A stretch of 64,000 bases of DNA from NCBI GenBank assembly GCA_963817375.1, contig CAWFOB010000001.1, forward strand, positions 248,001-312,000, given 5' to 3'. This stretch comes from JACVRM01 sp963817375 (GTDB taxonomy: Bacteria; Actinomycetota; Thermoleophilia; Gaiellales; Gaiellaceae). The notes below the pieces were generated by a model that worked only from the letters and a program-made list of their open reading frames with translations, searched no databases and was not told the DNA's origin. Every line of letters starts with the position of its first letter. Positions within the stretch are counted from its first letter, which is position 1. The translations under genes and the position numbers were made by a program. This document shows positions 16,307 to 24,147 of this stretch, one piece after another.

Positions 16307-17397
16307 TCGTCGCAGCCGCAGCCGCCGCCTCAAACGCAAAGACCTTCTGGTTCGTGACCCGCGGCACCGGCGTCGTCGCCCTGCTGCTCCTGACCGCGTC
16401 ACTCGTCCTCGGCATCCTGACGACCGCGGGCTGGCGCACCGCCCGGTGGCCGCGCTTCGTATCGGCCGGACTGCACCGCAATCTCACCCTCCTGGCCGTC
16501 GCCTTCGTCGTCGTCCACGTCGTCACGACGGTCGCCGACGGCTACGCGCCGATCGGCCTGAAGGACGCCGTGATCCCGTTCGTCTCGCCCTACCGCCCCG
16601 TCTGGCTCGGCCTCGGTGCCGTCGCCTTCGACCTGCTGCTCGCCCTGATCGTCACGAGCCTCCTCCGCGCGCGTTTCGGCTACCGCATGTGGCGCGGCGT
16701 GCACTGGCTCGCCTACATCTCCTGGCCCGTTGCGCTCACGCACGCGCTCGGCACCGGCAGCGACGCGCGCACCGGCTGGCTGGCTGCGGTCGGCTTCGCG
16801 TCGCTCGCCGCCGTCGCCGCCGCCGTCTTCGCCCGCCTCGCCCTGAGCGGGCAGACGCCGCCGCTGCGCCTCGCCGGGGCCGGCGGCGTCGTGCTCGCCG
16901 CGCTCGGCGTCCTCGCCTGGTACCACGGCGGGCCGGCGCAGGCGGGCTGGGCCCGGCGCGCCGGCACCCCCTCGACGCTCCTCGCGAGCCGCCGGGTCGT
17001 CGTGCGGCCGACGTCGCGACCGCGCGCGGTCGTTGCGCTGCCGAACGCGCCCTTCTCCGCCTCCCTGAACGGGAAGATGAGCGAGTCCACCGACGCGAGT
17101 GGGCTCGTCACCGTCGTCATCACCGGCCGCCTGCACGGCGGGCCCGGGGGCGCCGTCCGCATCGACCTCCGCGGCACGCCGGCGGACGAGGGCGTTGCGA
17201 TGACGGAGAGCGGCGTCTCGTTCGTCCCGGCCGGGACGAACGCCGTCTACACCGGCAGCGTGACCGCGCTCAGCGGCCAGGAGGTCCAGACGGTCGTCAG
17301 GACGGGTGCGGGGCTCGAGCTCCAGCTCCAGTTTGCGCTGAACATCGACTCAGGCTCCGGGGTCGTCAGCGGCTCGGTCGACGGGCAGCCCGCGTGA
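16303..17397 (+). CDS. Ferric-reductase-like transmembrane haem protein with extra C-terminal domain
   Basis: A 364-residue membrane protein. The first 200 residues carry about six helices with four histidines placed for two b haems (GLHRNL, VVHVVTT, GVHWLAY, LTHALGT), as in ferric reductase/YedZ-type proteins. The usual cytoplasmic FAD/NAD domain is missing. Instead, from about residue 225, a beta-rich domain (FSASLNGKMSESTDASG... to VSGSVDGQPA) follows a last helix. GTG start overlaps ApbE; the stop overlaps the NuoF-like gene. Electrons could come from the NuoF-like protein or ferredoxin of the same operon (inference). Confidence 0.85.
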   Translation: MIVAAAAAASNAKTFWFVTRGTGVVALLLLTASLVLGILTTAGWRTARWPRFVSAGLHRNLTLLAVAFVVVHVVTTVADGYAPIGLKDAVIPFVSPYRPVWLGLGAVAFDLLLALIVTSLLRARFGYRMWRGVHWLAYISWPVALTHALGTGSDARTGWLAAVGFASLAAVAAAVFARLALSGQTPPLRLAGAGGVVLAALGVLAWYHGGPAQAGWARRAGTPSTLLASRRVVVRPTSRPRAVVALPNAPFSASLNGKMSESTDASGLVTVVITGRLHGGPGGAVRIDLRGTPADEGVAMTESGVSFVPAGTNAVYTGSVTALSGQEVQTVVRTGAGLELQLQFALNIDSGSGVVSGSVDGQPA

Positions 17398-18629
17398 CGC
17401 TGACCGCAACGCGCCGCTCCGTGCTCCCGCCCGCGGGCGTGGGCCGGGTTCTCGCAGCCGTCCGCAGCGACGGCCGGCCCGTGTCGCTCTACGAGCATCT
17501 CGACGTCTTCGGACCGCTCGACGGGGGCCGCGACCTCATCGCCGTCACCGAGGCGAGCGGGCTGCGCGGCCGCGGTGGCGGAGGCTTCCCGACCGGGACG
17601 AAGCTGCGGGCCGTGGCGGACGCCCGGGGCCGCCCGCTCGTCGTCGTGAACGCGGCCGAGGGCGAGCCGGCGAGCGGCAAGGACAAGGCGCTGCTCCGCC
17701 ACACGCCGCACCTCGTGCTCGACGGTGCCGCCGCCGCCGCGGTCGCGCTCGGGAGCCGCGAGGTGATCGTCGCCGTCGGTCGTGGAGCACGCTCGGAGCA
17801 CGCCGTCGTGGCCGAGGCCCTGGCGGAGCGCCGCGACCCCCTGCGCTGGCGGCTCGCCGTCGTGCCGGATGCGTTCGTCGCGGGCGAGGAGACTGCGCTG
17901 CTCGCCGCCCTCGCCGGCCGCGAGGCCAAGCCCACCGTCAAGCCTCCCTACCCGTTCGAGCGCGGCCTCGAGGGCGCGCCCACGCTCGTGCAGAACGCCG
18001 AGACGCTCGCCCATCTGGCCCTCATCGCGCGCTTCGGCGCCGACTGGTTTCGCCGGCTCGGCACGGAGGACGAGCCGGGCACGGCTCTCGTCACCCTCTC
18101 CGGGGGCGTCGCGCGCCCCGGCGTCTACGAGATCGAGCTCGGAACGCCGCTCTCGCACGTGCTCGAGCAGGCGGGCGGGCCGGCCGAGCCCGCGGGGGCC
18201 TTCCTCGTCGGCGGCTACTTCGGCGGCTGGACGGCCGACCAGCACCTCCCCCTGACCCGTGCGAACGGCCTCGGCGCCGGCGTGATCGCGGTGCTACCGG
18301 CGGGCGCATGCGGCGTGAGTGAGAGCGCCCGAGTCGCGCGCTACCTCGCCGACGAGAGCGCCGGCCAGTGCGGGCCATGCGAGTTCGGCCTGGACGCGCT
18401 CGCAGCCGGCCTGGAACGCGTCGCGGCCGGGCAGGCGGACGAGCGCACGCGGCTGGAGCGGTGGGCGACGCAGATCGCCGGACGCGGCGCGTGCCGTCAC
18501 CCGGATGGGGCCGCGCGCTTCGTCTCGAGCGCGCTCTCGGTCTTCCAGGACGAGGTCGCCCAGCACCTGCGGCGCGGCCGGTGCAGCGGCAGCGACCGCC
18601 GCATCCTCGCTACCGGGGCGCGTGCATGA
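17394..18629 (+). CDS. NuoF-like flavin/iron-sulfur oxidoreductase
   Basis: A 411-residue soluble protein resembling the NADH-oxidising NuoF subunit of complex I. The FMN/NADH site motif GRGGGGFPTGTK lies at residues 59-70, then NAAEGEPASGKD, then an SLBB-like segment (VTLSGGVARPGVYEIELGTP). The C-terminal cluster region reads ESAGQCGPCEFG and later GACRHPDGA, giving three cysteines where NuoF has four. Length is close to NuoF. GTG start overlaps the membrane protein stop and ATG of the ferredoxin overlaps its stop. It could load electrons from NAD(P)H into the operon's carriers; NADH use is inferred, not shown. Confidence 0.85.
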   Translation: MTLTATRRSVLPPAGVGRVLAAVRSDGRPVSLYEHLDVFGPLDGGRDLIAVTEASGLRGRGGGGFPTGTKLRAVADARGRPLVVVNAAEGEPASGKDKALLRHTPHLVLDGAAAAAVALGSREVIVAVGRGARSEHAVVAEALAERRDPLRWRLAVVPDAFVAGEETALLAALAGREAKPTVKPPYPFERGLEGAPTLVQNAETLAHLALIARFGADWFRRLGTEDEPGTALVTLSGGVARPGVYEIELGTPLSHVLEQAGGPAEPAGAFLVGGYFGGWTADQHLPLTRANGLGAGVIAVLPAGACGVSESARVARYLADESAGQCGPCEFGLDALAAGLERVAAGQADERTRLERWATQIAGRGACRHPDGAARFVSSALSVFQDEVAQHLRRGRCSGSDRRILATGARA

Positions 18630-18850
18630 GCCGCGTCCTGCGCGTCGACCCGATTGCCTGTGGAGGCCACGGGCTCTGCGCCGAGCTCTTCCCCGAGCGG
18701 GTGACGCTCGACGACTGGGGCTTTCCGATCATCGACGACAGCCCCGTGCCGGCCGGGCTCGAGCGGCACGCTCGCCGCGCGGTCCGCGAGTGCCCGAAGC
18801 TCGCGCTGCGCCTCGAGCAGCAGCGGGCGCGCGCCCGCGCCGCCCGCTAG
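18626..18850 (+). CDS. 3Fe-4S-type ferredoxin
   Basis: A 74-residue single-cluster ferredoxin. Cysteines 12, 18 and 56 lie in ACGGHGLC and RECPKLAL. The C-x5-C spacing with GHG between matches the 3Fe-4S ferredoxins that serve cytochrome P450s and other oxidoreductases. No P450 gene is nearby; the partner is more likely the NuoF-like protein whose stop overlaps its ATG. Its TAG shares CTAG with the stop of the convergent ANTAR gene. Confidence 0.88.
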   Translation: MSRVLRVDPIACGGHGLCAELFPERVTLDDWGFPIIDDSPVPAGLERHARRAVRECPKLALRLEQQRARARAAR

Positions 18851-19452
18851 CCGCCCGCTGCCGGCTGCGGAGGCGGAGGGACGAGGAGCAGGTGGCTCTC
18901 GACGACCGCCTCGGCGACGTCGACGAGCTTGCGCCCGTTGCGCTGCGAGTGCTCGCGGAGGAGCTCGAACGCCTTGTCCGCGTCGACCGCGTGTCGGGCC
19001 ATGAGAATGCCTTTCGCCTGCTCGATCGTCGCGCGGCGCCCGAAGGCGCCCTGCAGGCTCTGGTACTCGGTGAACCGGCGGAGCGTGATGTCGATCGCGC
19101 TCTGCAGCTCCTCCGGGTTCCCGTCGACGATGTAGGCGAACACCCCGCGTTTCGCGGCCTCGTTGACGTAGGCAGGGTCGTTCGCCGTCAGCAACGCGAT
19201 CACGGGGCACGAAGCCTCGCGGACGATCTCCGCGATCAGCTCCAGCGCGTGCTCGGAGCTCAGGCCGAGGCCGACGAGCGCGACGTCCGGCCGTTCGCGC
19301 GCCGTGACCGCGCCGACCTCCTTCACGTAGATCTCCCGCGCGATCACCTCGTGACCGAGGCCGGCGACGACCTGCGCGAGCAGCTCCAGCCGGTCCCGCC
19401 GCTCGTTTGCGATCAACACGCGGAGGTGTCGCGTCGACTCGCCGTCATCCAT
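18847..19452 (-). CDS. ANTAR-domain response regulator
   Basis: A 201-residue regulator: a receiver-like domain (VLIANERRDRLELLAQ... DVALVGLGLSS) followed by an ANTAR RNA-binding domain (RRATIEQAKGILMARHAVDADKAFELLREHSQ). ANTAR proteins bind paired stem-loops in leader RNAs and prevent termination. In the receiver the usual phosphoacceptor aspartate position is unclear. ATG 19452 is preferred over GTG 19461 because GAGGTG sits 6 bases before it. A structured RNA region begins 140 bp away on the other strand, which could be a target, but that is speculation. Confidence 0.88.
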   Translation of the reverse strand: MDDGESTRHLRVLIANERRDRLELLAQVVAGLGHEVIAREIYVKEVGAVTARERPDVALVGLGLSSEHALELIAEIVREASCPVIALLTANDPAYVNEAAKRGVFAYIVDGNPEELQSAIDITLRRFTEYQSLQGAFGRRATIEQAKGILMARHAVDADKAFELLREHSQRNGRKLVDVAEAVVESHLLLVPPPPQPAAGG

Positions 19453-19558
19453 GGTCGTCACCTCGTTGCCGCAGCCGGTATCCGGGCGGCGTCATCGGAG
19501 TAGTCCTCGAGTCTAGCGGCGTCGTTCGGCCTCGGAACGGGCACGCGGACGGCGCTGG

Positions 19559-19586
19559 TAGACTCGCCCGGCCGCCGCCTTATGAT
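19559..19586 (+). promoter_or_regulatory. Promoter: TAGACT-N16-TATGAT
   Basis: The -35-like TAGACT (19559-19564) and near-consensus -10 TATGAT (19581-19586) are 16 bp apart, with predicted transcription start near 19593. This is the best two-element promoter I saw in the window. It fires into the structured region ahead of trhA, not directly at a start codon. Confidence 0.6.
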
Positions 19587-19592
19587 CCAGGC

Positions 19593-19892
19593 GACGGAGC
19601 GCACCGCGGGGCCGGAAGCACCCGGTCCCGCACACCATCCACCCCCAGCGAAGCGGGTTGGAGAACCCGGGCCGACCGCAGAGACCGGTCGGCGGCCACG
19701 CTCGCGAGCAAGGGGATTGTTGGATGAGGTTTGGGTCGCAAAGACTGCTTGCGTGGCCATCCGCGGGGGAGCGGACCGGCGAGGCGCTAGGGGAGCCAAC
19801 TCGGCGGACGATGCGTCGCATTGGGACAACTCTTCATCGTCCGCGCGAGCAGGCGGAGTCGCGGGGAGTCGGGGGGCTCGCCGCGACTCCGC
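19593..19892 (+). ncRNA. Unidentified structured RNA or long structured 5' leader
   Basis: Six or more hairpins follow the promoter: 19606-19615/19622-19631 (10 bp, one G-U), 19654-19659/19664-19669 (6 bp, loop GGAG), 19671-19677/19687-19693 (7 bp), 19737-19741/19749-19753 (5 bp), 19804-19813/19835-19844 (10 bp) and 19853-19864/19881-19892 (12 bp). I could not match it to tmRNA, RNase P, SRP RNA, cobalamin, TPP, FMN, SAM-IV, ydaO or guanidine classes. No U-tract follows the last hairpin. It may be a free RNA or the leader of trhA; the last two hairpins overlap the longest possible trhA reading frame. Confidence 0.5.
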
Positions 19893-20557
19893 GAGATCTC
19901 GAGGCGCCGCCATGCATCAAGCCGCGGTTCCGCGGCGTCATGCACCACTACGCGTTCTTCGCGTCCCTGCCGCTCGGGCTCCTGCTCGTCGCGAGTGCGC
20001 CGACCACCCAGGCCCGCGTGGCGGCGGCGTTCCTCGCCGCCAGCTCGAGCGCGATGTTCGGGATCAGCGCCGTCTACCACCGGATCACGTGGTCGGCCAG
20101 GCAGCGGATCCGCATGGCCCGGGTCGATCACGCGATGATCTACGTGCTCATCGCGAGCACGTACACGGCGTACGCGCTGCTCGAGCTCGGCGGGTGGCGG
20201 GAGGTGCTCGTGCTGGTCATCGTCTGGGCCGGCGCAGTGGCCGCAACCGCCTCGAAGGTCATTCGGGTCTCGAGGAGCAAGGCCATGGATGCGTCGATCG
20301 GGCTCGCACTCGGCTCCGTCGGGCTCCTCATGCTCCCGGCGTTGCTGCACCGCGCCGGCGCGCCCGGGATCGGCGTCGCACTCGCCGGAGGGGCCCTCTA
20401 CGCAGCAGGGGCGGTCGTGTACGCGCTGCGCCGGCCGAACCCGAGACCGGCCGTGTTCGGCTACCACGAGATCTTCCACGCGCTCGTCGTCGCGGGCGCG
20501 GCCTGCCAGTTCGCCGCCGTTGCGTTCTTCGTGATCCCCGGGGCGGCGAGCGCGTGA
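19811..20557 (+). CDS. trhA: Hemolysin III/TrhA family membrane protein
   Basis: A seven-helix membrane protein of the PAQR/TrhA family, linked elsewhere to membrane-lipid homeostasis. The family entry FRGVMHHYAFFASLPLG, then GISAVYHRITWS, VDHAMIYVLIASTYT and the late GYHEIFHALVV supply the conserved His residues. The start is uncertain. ATG 19811 gives 248 aa, but its first 35 codons fall in strong RNA hairpins and look unlike protein. ATG 19940 gives 205 aa but cuts off KPRFRGV. There is no good Shine-Dalgarno for either. The stop overlaps the desaturase GTG, suggesting a lipid-related operon. Confidence 0.85.
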   Translation: MRRIGTTLHRPREQAESRGVGGLAATPRDLEAPPCIKPRFRGVMHHYAFFASLPLGLLLVASAPTTQARVAAAFLAASSSAMFGISAVYHRITWSARQRIRMARVDHAMIYVLIASTYTAYALLELGGWREVLVLVIVWAGAVAATASKVIRVSRSKAMDASIGLALGSVGLLMLPALLHRAGAPGIGVALAGGALYAAGAVVYALRRPNPRPAVFGYHEIFHALVVAGAACQFAAVAFFVIPGAASA

Positions 20558-21453
20558 CGCGGCCGCGCACGCTGGTCAACCTCGCGGTCATCGTGCTTCC
20601 GCTCGCGGGCGTGGCACTCGCGGCGGTCCTGCTCTGGGATCGCATGGTCGGCCCGATCGAGCTGGCGATTCTCGGAGTCGGCTACATCCTCACCGGGCTC
20701 GGCATCACCGTCGGCTACCACCGCCTCTTCACGCACCGCTCGTTCGAGACGCACCGGATTGTGCGCTACGCGTTCGCGGTGCTCGGCGAGATGGCGGTCG
20801 AAGGCGACGTCGTCACGTGGGTCGCCCATCACCGGAAGCACCATCAGTTCTCGGACCGCGACGGCGACCCCCACAGCCCGCATGCCGGGCACGGGGATGG
20901 CATCGGCGAGGCGCTGCGGGGCCTCTGGCACGCGCACAGCGGCTGGTTCTTCGCCGAGAGCGCTCGCGCCGAGCGGGAGCGCTACGCCAAGGACCTGCTC
21001 GACGATCGCGGGCTGAAGGTCATCTCGAAGCTCTTCTTCCCGCTGGTCTTCCTCTCGCTGCTCCTGCCGGCGCTCGCCGGCTGGGCGCTCATCGGCGGTT
21101 GGTATGGATTTCTCGCCGGGCTGATCTGGGGCGGCGCGGTCAGGATCTTCCTGCTCCAGCACGTGACGTTCTCGATCAACTCGATCTGCCACTTCTCCGG
21201 CCGGCGCCGGTTCGCATCGCAGGACGAGTCGCGAAATGTCTGGTGGCTGTCCTGGATCTCGTTCGGCGAGTCCTGGCACAACAACCATCACGCCTTCCCG
21301 ACGTCGGCCTTCCACGGGCTCCGCCGTGCCGAGCTCGACCCGGGCGGTCTCGCCATCCTCGCCCTCGAGAAGGCCGGGCTCGCCTGGAGGGTCAAGCGCA
21401 TCCCGCCGGCGAAGCAGGCACGCAAGCAGCTGGCGACCAGCTCAGCTTCCTGA
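20554..21453 (+). CDS. Acyl-CoA/fatty-acid desaturase
   Basis: A 299-residue membrane di-iron desaturase that introduces a double bond in acyl chains. The three histidine boxes are complete: HRLFTH (residues 56-61), HHRKHH (about 93-98) and HNNHH (about 256). Hydrophobic hairpins lie before box 1 and between boxes 2 and 3, as in the stearoyl-CoA delta-9 family. GTG start overlaps the trhA stop. Pairing with trhA points to membrane fluidity control. Confidence 0.93.
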   Translation: MTRPRTLVNLAVIVLPLAGVALAAVLLWDRMVGPIELAILGVGYILTGLGITVGYHRLFTHRSFETHRIVRYAFAVLGEMAVEGDVVTWVAHHRKHHQFSDRDGDPHSPHAGHGDGIGEALRGLWHAHSGWFFAESARAERERYAKDLLDDRGLKVISKLFFPLVFLSLLLPALAGWALIGGWYGFLAGLIWGGAVRIFLLQHVTFSINSICHFSGRRRFASQDESRNVWWLSWISFGESWHNNHHAFPTSAFHGLRRAELDPGGLAILALEKAGLAWRVKRIPPAKQARKQLATSSAS

Positions 21454-21466
21454 AGACGCGCCGGCG

Positions 21467-21898
21467 CTAGGCGCCCACCGCCGCCATCGACGGGACGATC
21501 GCGAGCTGCTGCATCATCACGCCGGAGTCGAAGACGCCCCAGTGCTCGACGGCGACGCCGTCGCGGAAGCGGATGAAGTCGGCGTTCGGGACGCTGAACT
21601 GCCTCCCCGTCCCCGGCACGCCGAGGAACTCGCCCTGATGCGTGCCCTGCCAGATGCCGTAGACGGCCGCGAGGTCGCCCTGCACCGCGAGTAGGTCGAT
21701 GCTCGCGCTTGAGTCCGGAAATGCCTGCCGCCACATGGCGAAGAACTTCTTGAGGCCGTCGCGGTTCGGCTCGAGCCCCGGGAACTCCTGGTGCTCGACA
21801 AAGTCCGGGGCGACGAGCTCGTCGATCAGGTCGAGCTTGCCCTGGCTCATGACCTCGTCGTAGAAGCGGCGAACGACGCCGGTGATGTCCTCTGCCAC
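21467..21898 (-). CDS. SnoaL-like ester cyclase family protein
   Basis: A 143-residue NTF2-fold protein of the SnoaL-like/ester cyclase group. It shows VVRRFYDEVMSQGKLDLIDELVAPDFVEH (split: VVRRFYDEV then LIDELVAPDFVEHQ), GLKKFFAMWRQAFPD and GTHQGEFLGVPGTGR. Family members range from polyketide cyclases to proteins with no known reaction. It converges with the desaturase 13 bp away and lies downstream of the AhcY-like gene with about 50 bp between them. The role is unassigned. Confidence 0.85.
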   Translation of the reverse strand: MAEDITGVVRRFYDEVMSQGKLDLIDELVAPDFVEHQEFPGLEPNRDGLKKFFAMWRQAFPDSSASIDLLAVQGDLAAVYGIWQGTHQGEFLGVPGTGRQFSVPNADFIRFRDGVAVEHWGVFDSGVMMQQLAIVPSMAAVGA

Positions 21899-21947
21899 GT
21901 CGCTCCCTCCTTTCCTGTCGCTCGGCGGACTCTACGCCGCCCGCGGG

Positions 21948-23023
21948 CTAGACGGTCGCCACGAACTCGGCCGCGACGCGCTCGTCGATCGACCGCGGGA
22001 CGGGCACGACGCACGACTCCGGCCCGACCGCGCCGGTCGCGACCGCCTCCAGGCAGCGCGCCTGCAGCGCGAAGCCGAGATCCATCGACTCGATCGAGTT
22101 CCCGAGCGGCCGCGGGCCGGCCAGCGTGACCATGTGGCCGCCCGCGAGCACCGTGACGCCCTCGCGCTCGAGCGCGTCGGTCTCGATCTCCCACGGGAAG
22201 TGGCCCGACGTTGGCGAGCACGGCGCCCGGCTTCAGCAGCGGCGCGTCGGCCGCCGTGACGACGCCCCGCGCGCCGGTGACCGTCACGACCAGATCGGCC
22301 GTCTGCAGCGCCTCGTCCCGCTCCGGCACGAGGTGCCCGTCGAGGAGCGCCTGCAGCCGCTTCACGGGATCGATCTCGACCACCGAGACGGTCGGCGTTT
22401 GCGTTCCGGAAGTTGGCGGCCACGCCCTTCCCGCACGGGCCGTAGCCGAAGACGGTCACACGCTTCCCGTTCGTCGACAGGTTCGTGATGCGCAGGAACG
22501 ACTCGAGCATCGCCTGGCCGACGGCGTGCTCGTTCTCCGCGAACTGCTTGATCGGGCTGTCGTTGATGACGAGCACCGGCAGCGCCAGGCGCTCGCGGAG
22601 CGGCTCGAGGCGCATCCGGCCCGAGGTCGTCTCCTCGGTGCCGCCGCGCAGGCCCTCGTACGGCTCCTCGAGGAAGCGGACGAAGAGGTCGCCGCCGTTG
22701 TCGAGGAAGAGATCCGGCTTCGAGCGCACGACCTCCCACAGGAAGGCGTCGTGCTCGGCCGGGTCGCTGGTCGGCCCGCCGACGATGCGGACCCCGCGCG
22801 CGGCGAGGTAGTCGCACGCCTCCTGCTGCGTCGTGTTCAGGTTCCCGGTCGAGACGAGCTCGGCGCCGCCGCGCTGCAGCGTCAGGATCAGCGAGACGGT
22901 CTTCGGCTCCAGATGGATGCCCGTGCCGATCGTGAGGCCGGCGAACGGCCGCGACTCGTCGAACTCGTCGCCGATCGCGCGCAGGAGGCGCGTCCGCTCG
23001 ATCACCCACGCGATCGGGTCCAC
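21948..23023 (-). CDS. Adenosylhomocysteinase-like protein, frame broken twice
   Basis: About 357 residues can be followed across two single-base insertions, near 22392 and 22203. Family-like marks are HLEPKTVSLILTLQRGGAEL, LDNGGDLFVRFL, VINDSPIKQFAENEHAVGQ, the NAD-binding GYGPCGKG, and GGHMVTLAGPRPLGNSIES. These parallel S-adenosylhomocysteine hydrolase (DDGGDLT, NDS, GYGDVGKG), but the protein is 70-130 residues shorter and clearly diverged, so a related hydrolase-like function is possible. TAGACT lies 6 bases before the GTG start. As read, no full-length protein would be made. Confidence 0.7.
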
Positions 23024-23029
23024 CGGGCG

Positions 23030-23035
23030 AGTCTA
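23030..23035 (-). promoter_or_regulatory. Putative leaderless -10 of the AhcY-like gene
   Basis: TAGACT on the minus strand ends 6 bases before the GTG start at 23023. Confidence 0.45.
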
Positions 23036-23080
23036 TGGACGGTCCTGACCGGGAAGTTCGTTGCGGGCGTCTAGAAGGCA

Positions 23081-23111
23081 CGGGGTGCCGGGCGGGTCGC
23101 CCGGCACCCCG
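23081..23111. terminator. Strong GC hairpin between AhcY-like and collagen-like genes
   Basis: A perfect 13-bp stem (23081-23093 with 23099-23111) closes a 5-base loop, placed 7 bases after the stop of the collagen-like gene. No U-run follows. It probably ends that minus-strand transcript. Confidence 0.65.
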
Positions 23112-23117
23112 CATTCC

Positions 23118-24072
23118 CTAGTTCGCGGTCACGCAGACGAGCCGGAGCTCGGCCGTGACCCAGTCCGTGCCGCCGTTGAACGCCCACGAGACTGCCCAGG
23201 TGGACGGGCTGATCGCGGCGCTCCAGAACACCTGGATCGCGCCCGGCGGAGCATCGGACGACGACGTCGGCGGGTCGCCGTATCCGACCGTGATCGGGAT
23301 GACGCCCCCCGAGAGCACCGACCTGCCGCCGGCACAGCTCGCCGTGTCGACGTGCGGATCGGTCGACGAGATGTGCGGCTGCAGCTTCGTGCCCGGATCG
23401 GCGTAGAGCGTGTACGGCTCGTAGTCATAGCCGGAGACGCCGTCGTTGCCCTTCAGCCCCTGCGAGCCCGTGTCGCCCTTCGGCCCCTGCGGGCCCTGCG
23501 GGCCCTGCGCGCCCTGGGCGCCCTGCGCGCCCTGAGCGCCCGCTGCACCGGCCGGGCCGGCAGGCCCGGCAGGCCCCTGCGGGCCGACGCCGGTGAACAG
23601 CACGTCCCACGACGCGGGCGTCGCGGCCGGGTCAACGTTCGTGCTCGGCTGCGTCGCGACGTACGCAGAGCTGCCCTCGCGGACTGCGTCGCCGACGACG
23701 TAGCTCGTCGCGCTGCTCCAGGTCCCGGCGCCACGTGAGCCCCTTGCCCACGGGGCCTGTGTCGCCCTTCGGCCCCTGGACGCCCTGCGCCCCCGTCGCC
23801 CCGCCTGCACCGGTATCGCCCTTCGCTCCCTGCGGCCCGGCCGGTCCGGCCGGTCCGGTGTCGCCCTTCGCGCCGGCAGGCCCCTGTGACCCAGCGGACC
23901 CGCGCTGCCCCTTGAGGCTGGTCTTGGTCCTAGAGCTCAGGTCGACGAGCCCGATCGAGCCGTCCTTGATGTCCTGGCCGGTTATGAGCTTCTTCACCGT
24001 CGGGCCGGCAGAGGCCGACCCTGCGGCAACGGCGAAGACGGCGGCTAGCGCCGCCCAGTACTTGACCTTCAT
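23118..24072 (-). CDS. Secreted collagen-like repeat protein, one frame break
   Basis: About 317 residues when one extra base near 23730 is ignored. Signal peptide (MKVKYWAALAAVFAVAAGSASA), then an ITGQDIKDGSIGLVDLS segment and two blocks of Gly-X-Y repeats (GPAGPAGPQGAKGDTG; GAAGAQGAQGAQGPQ). Between them lies a segment resembling CBM5/12 modules (WSSATSYVVGDAVREGSSAYVA). A C-terminal globular domain ends in RLVCVTAN. Such proteins are usually surface fibres or spore/exosporium decorations. AGGGGGA precedes the ATG at 24072. The break falls between the two repeat blocks. Confidence 0.75.
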
Positions 24073-24147
24073 CCCCAATCCCCCTGTCGGAAAAGCCCCT
24101 TACAGGGAAAAGTACCGCGTTCGGCGGAGAAAGCGAAAGAGAGGTCA

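Noticed and set aside
19593..19892. Known RNA: tmRNA, RNase P, SRP RNA or a common riboswitch
   Set aside because: No tmRNA tag or tRNA-like end, no RNase P core (GAGGAAAGTCC), no SRP GGAAG/GCA tetraloop core, and none of the conserved boxes of cobalamin, TPP, FMN, SAM-IV, ydaO or guanidine riboswitches.
23118..23600. Tandem DNA repeat (satellite) at the GGGCCCTGCG-like stretch
   Set aside because: It is the coding sequence of Gly-X-Y collagen repeats and needs no separate repeat feature.
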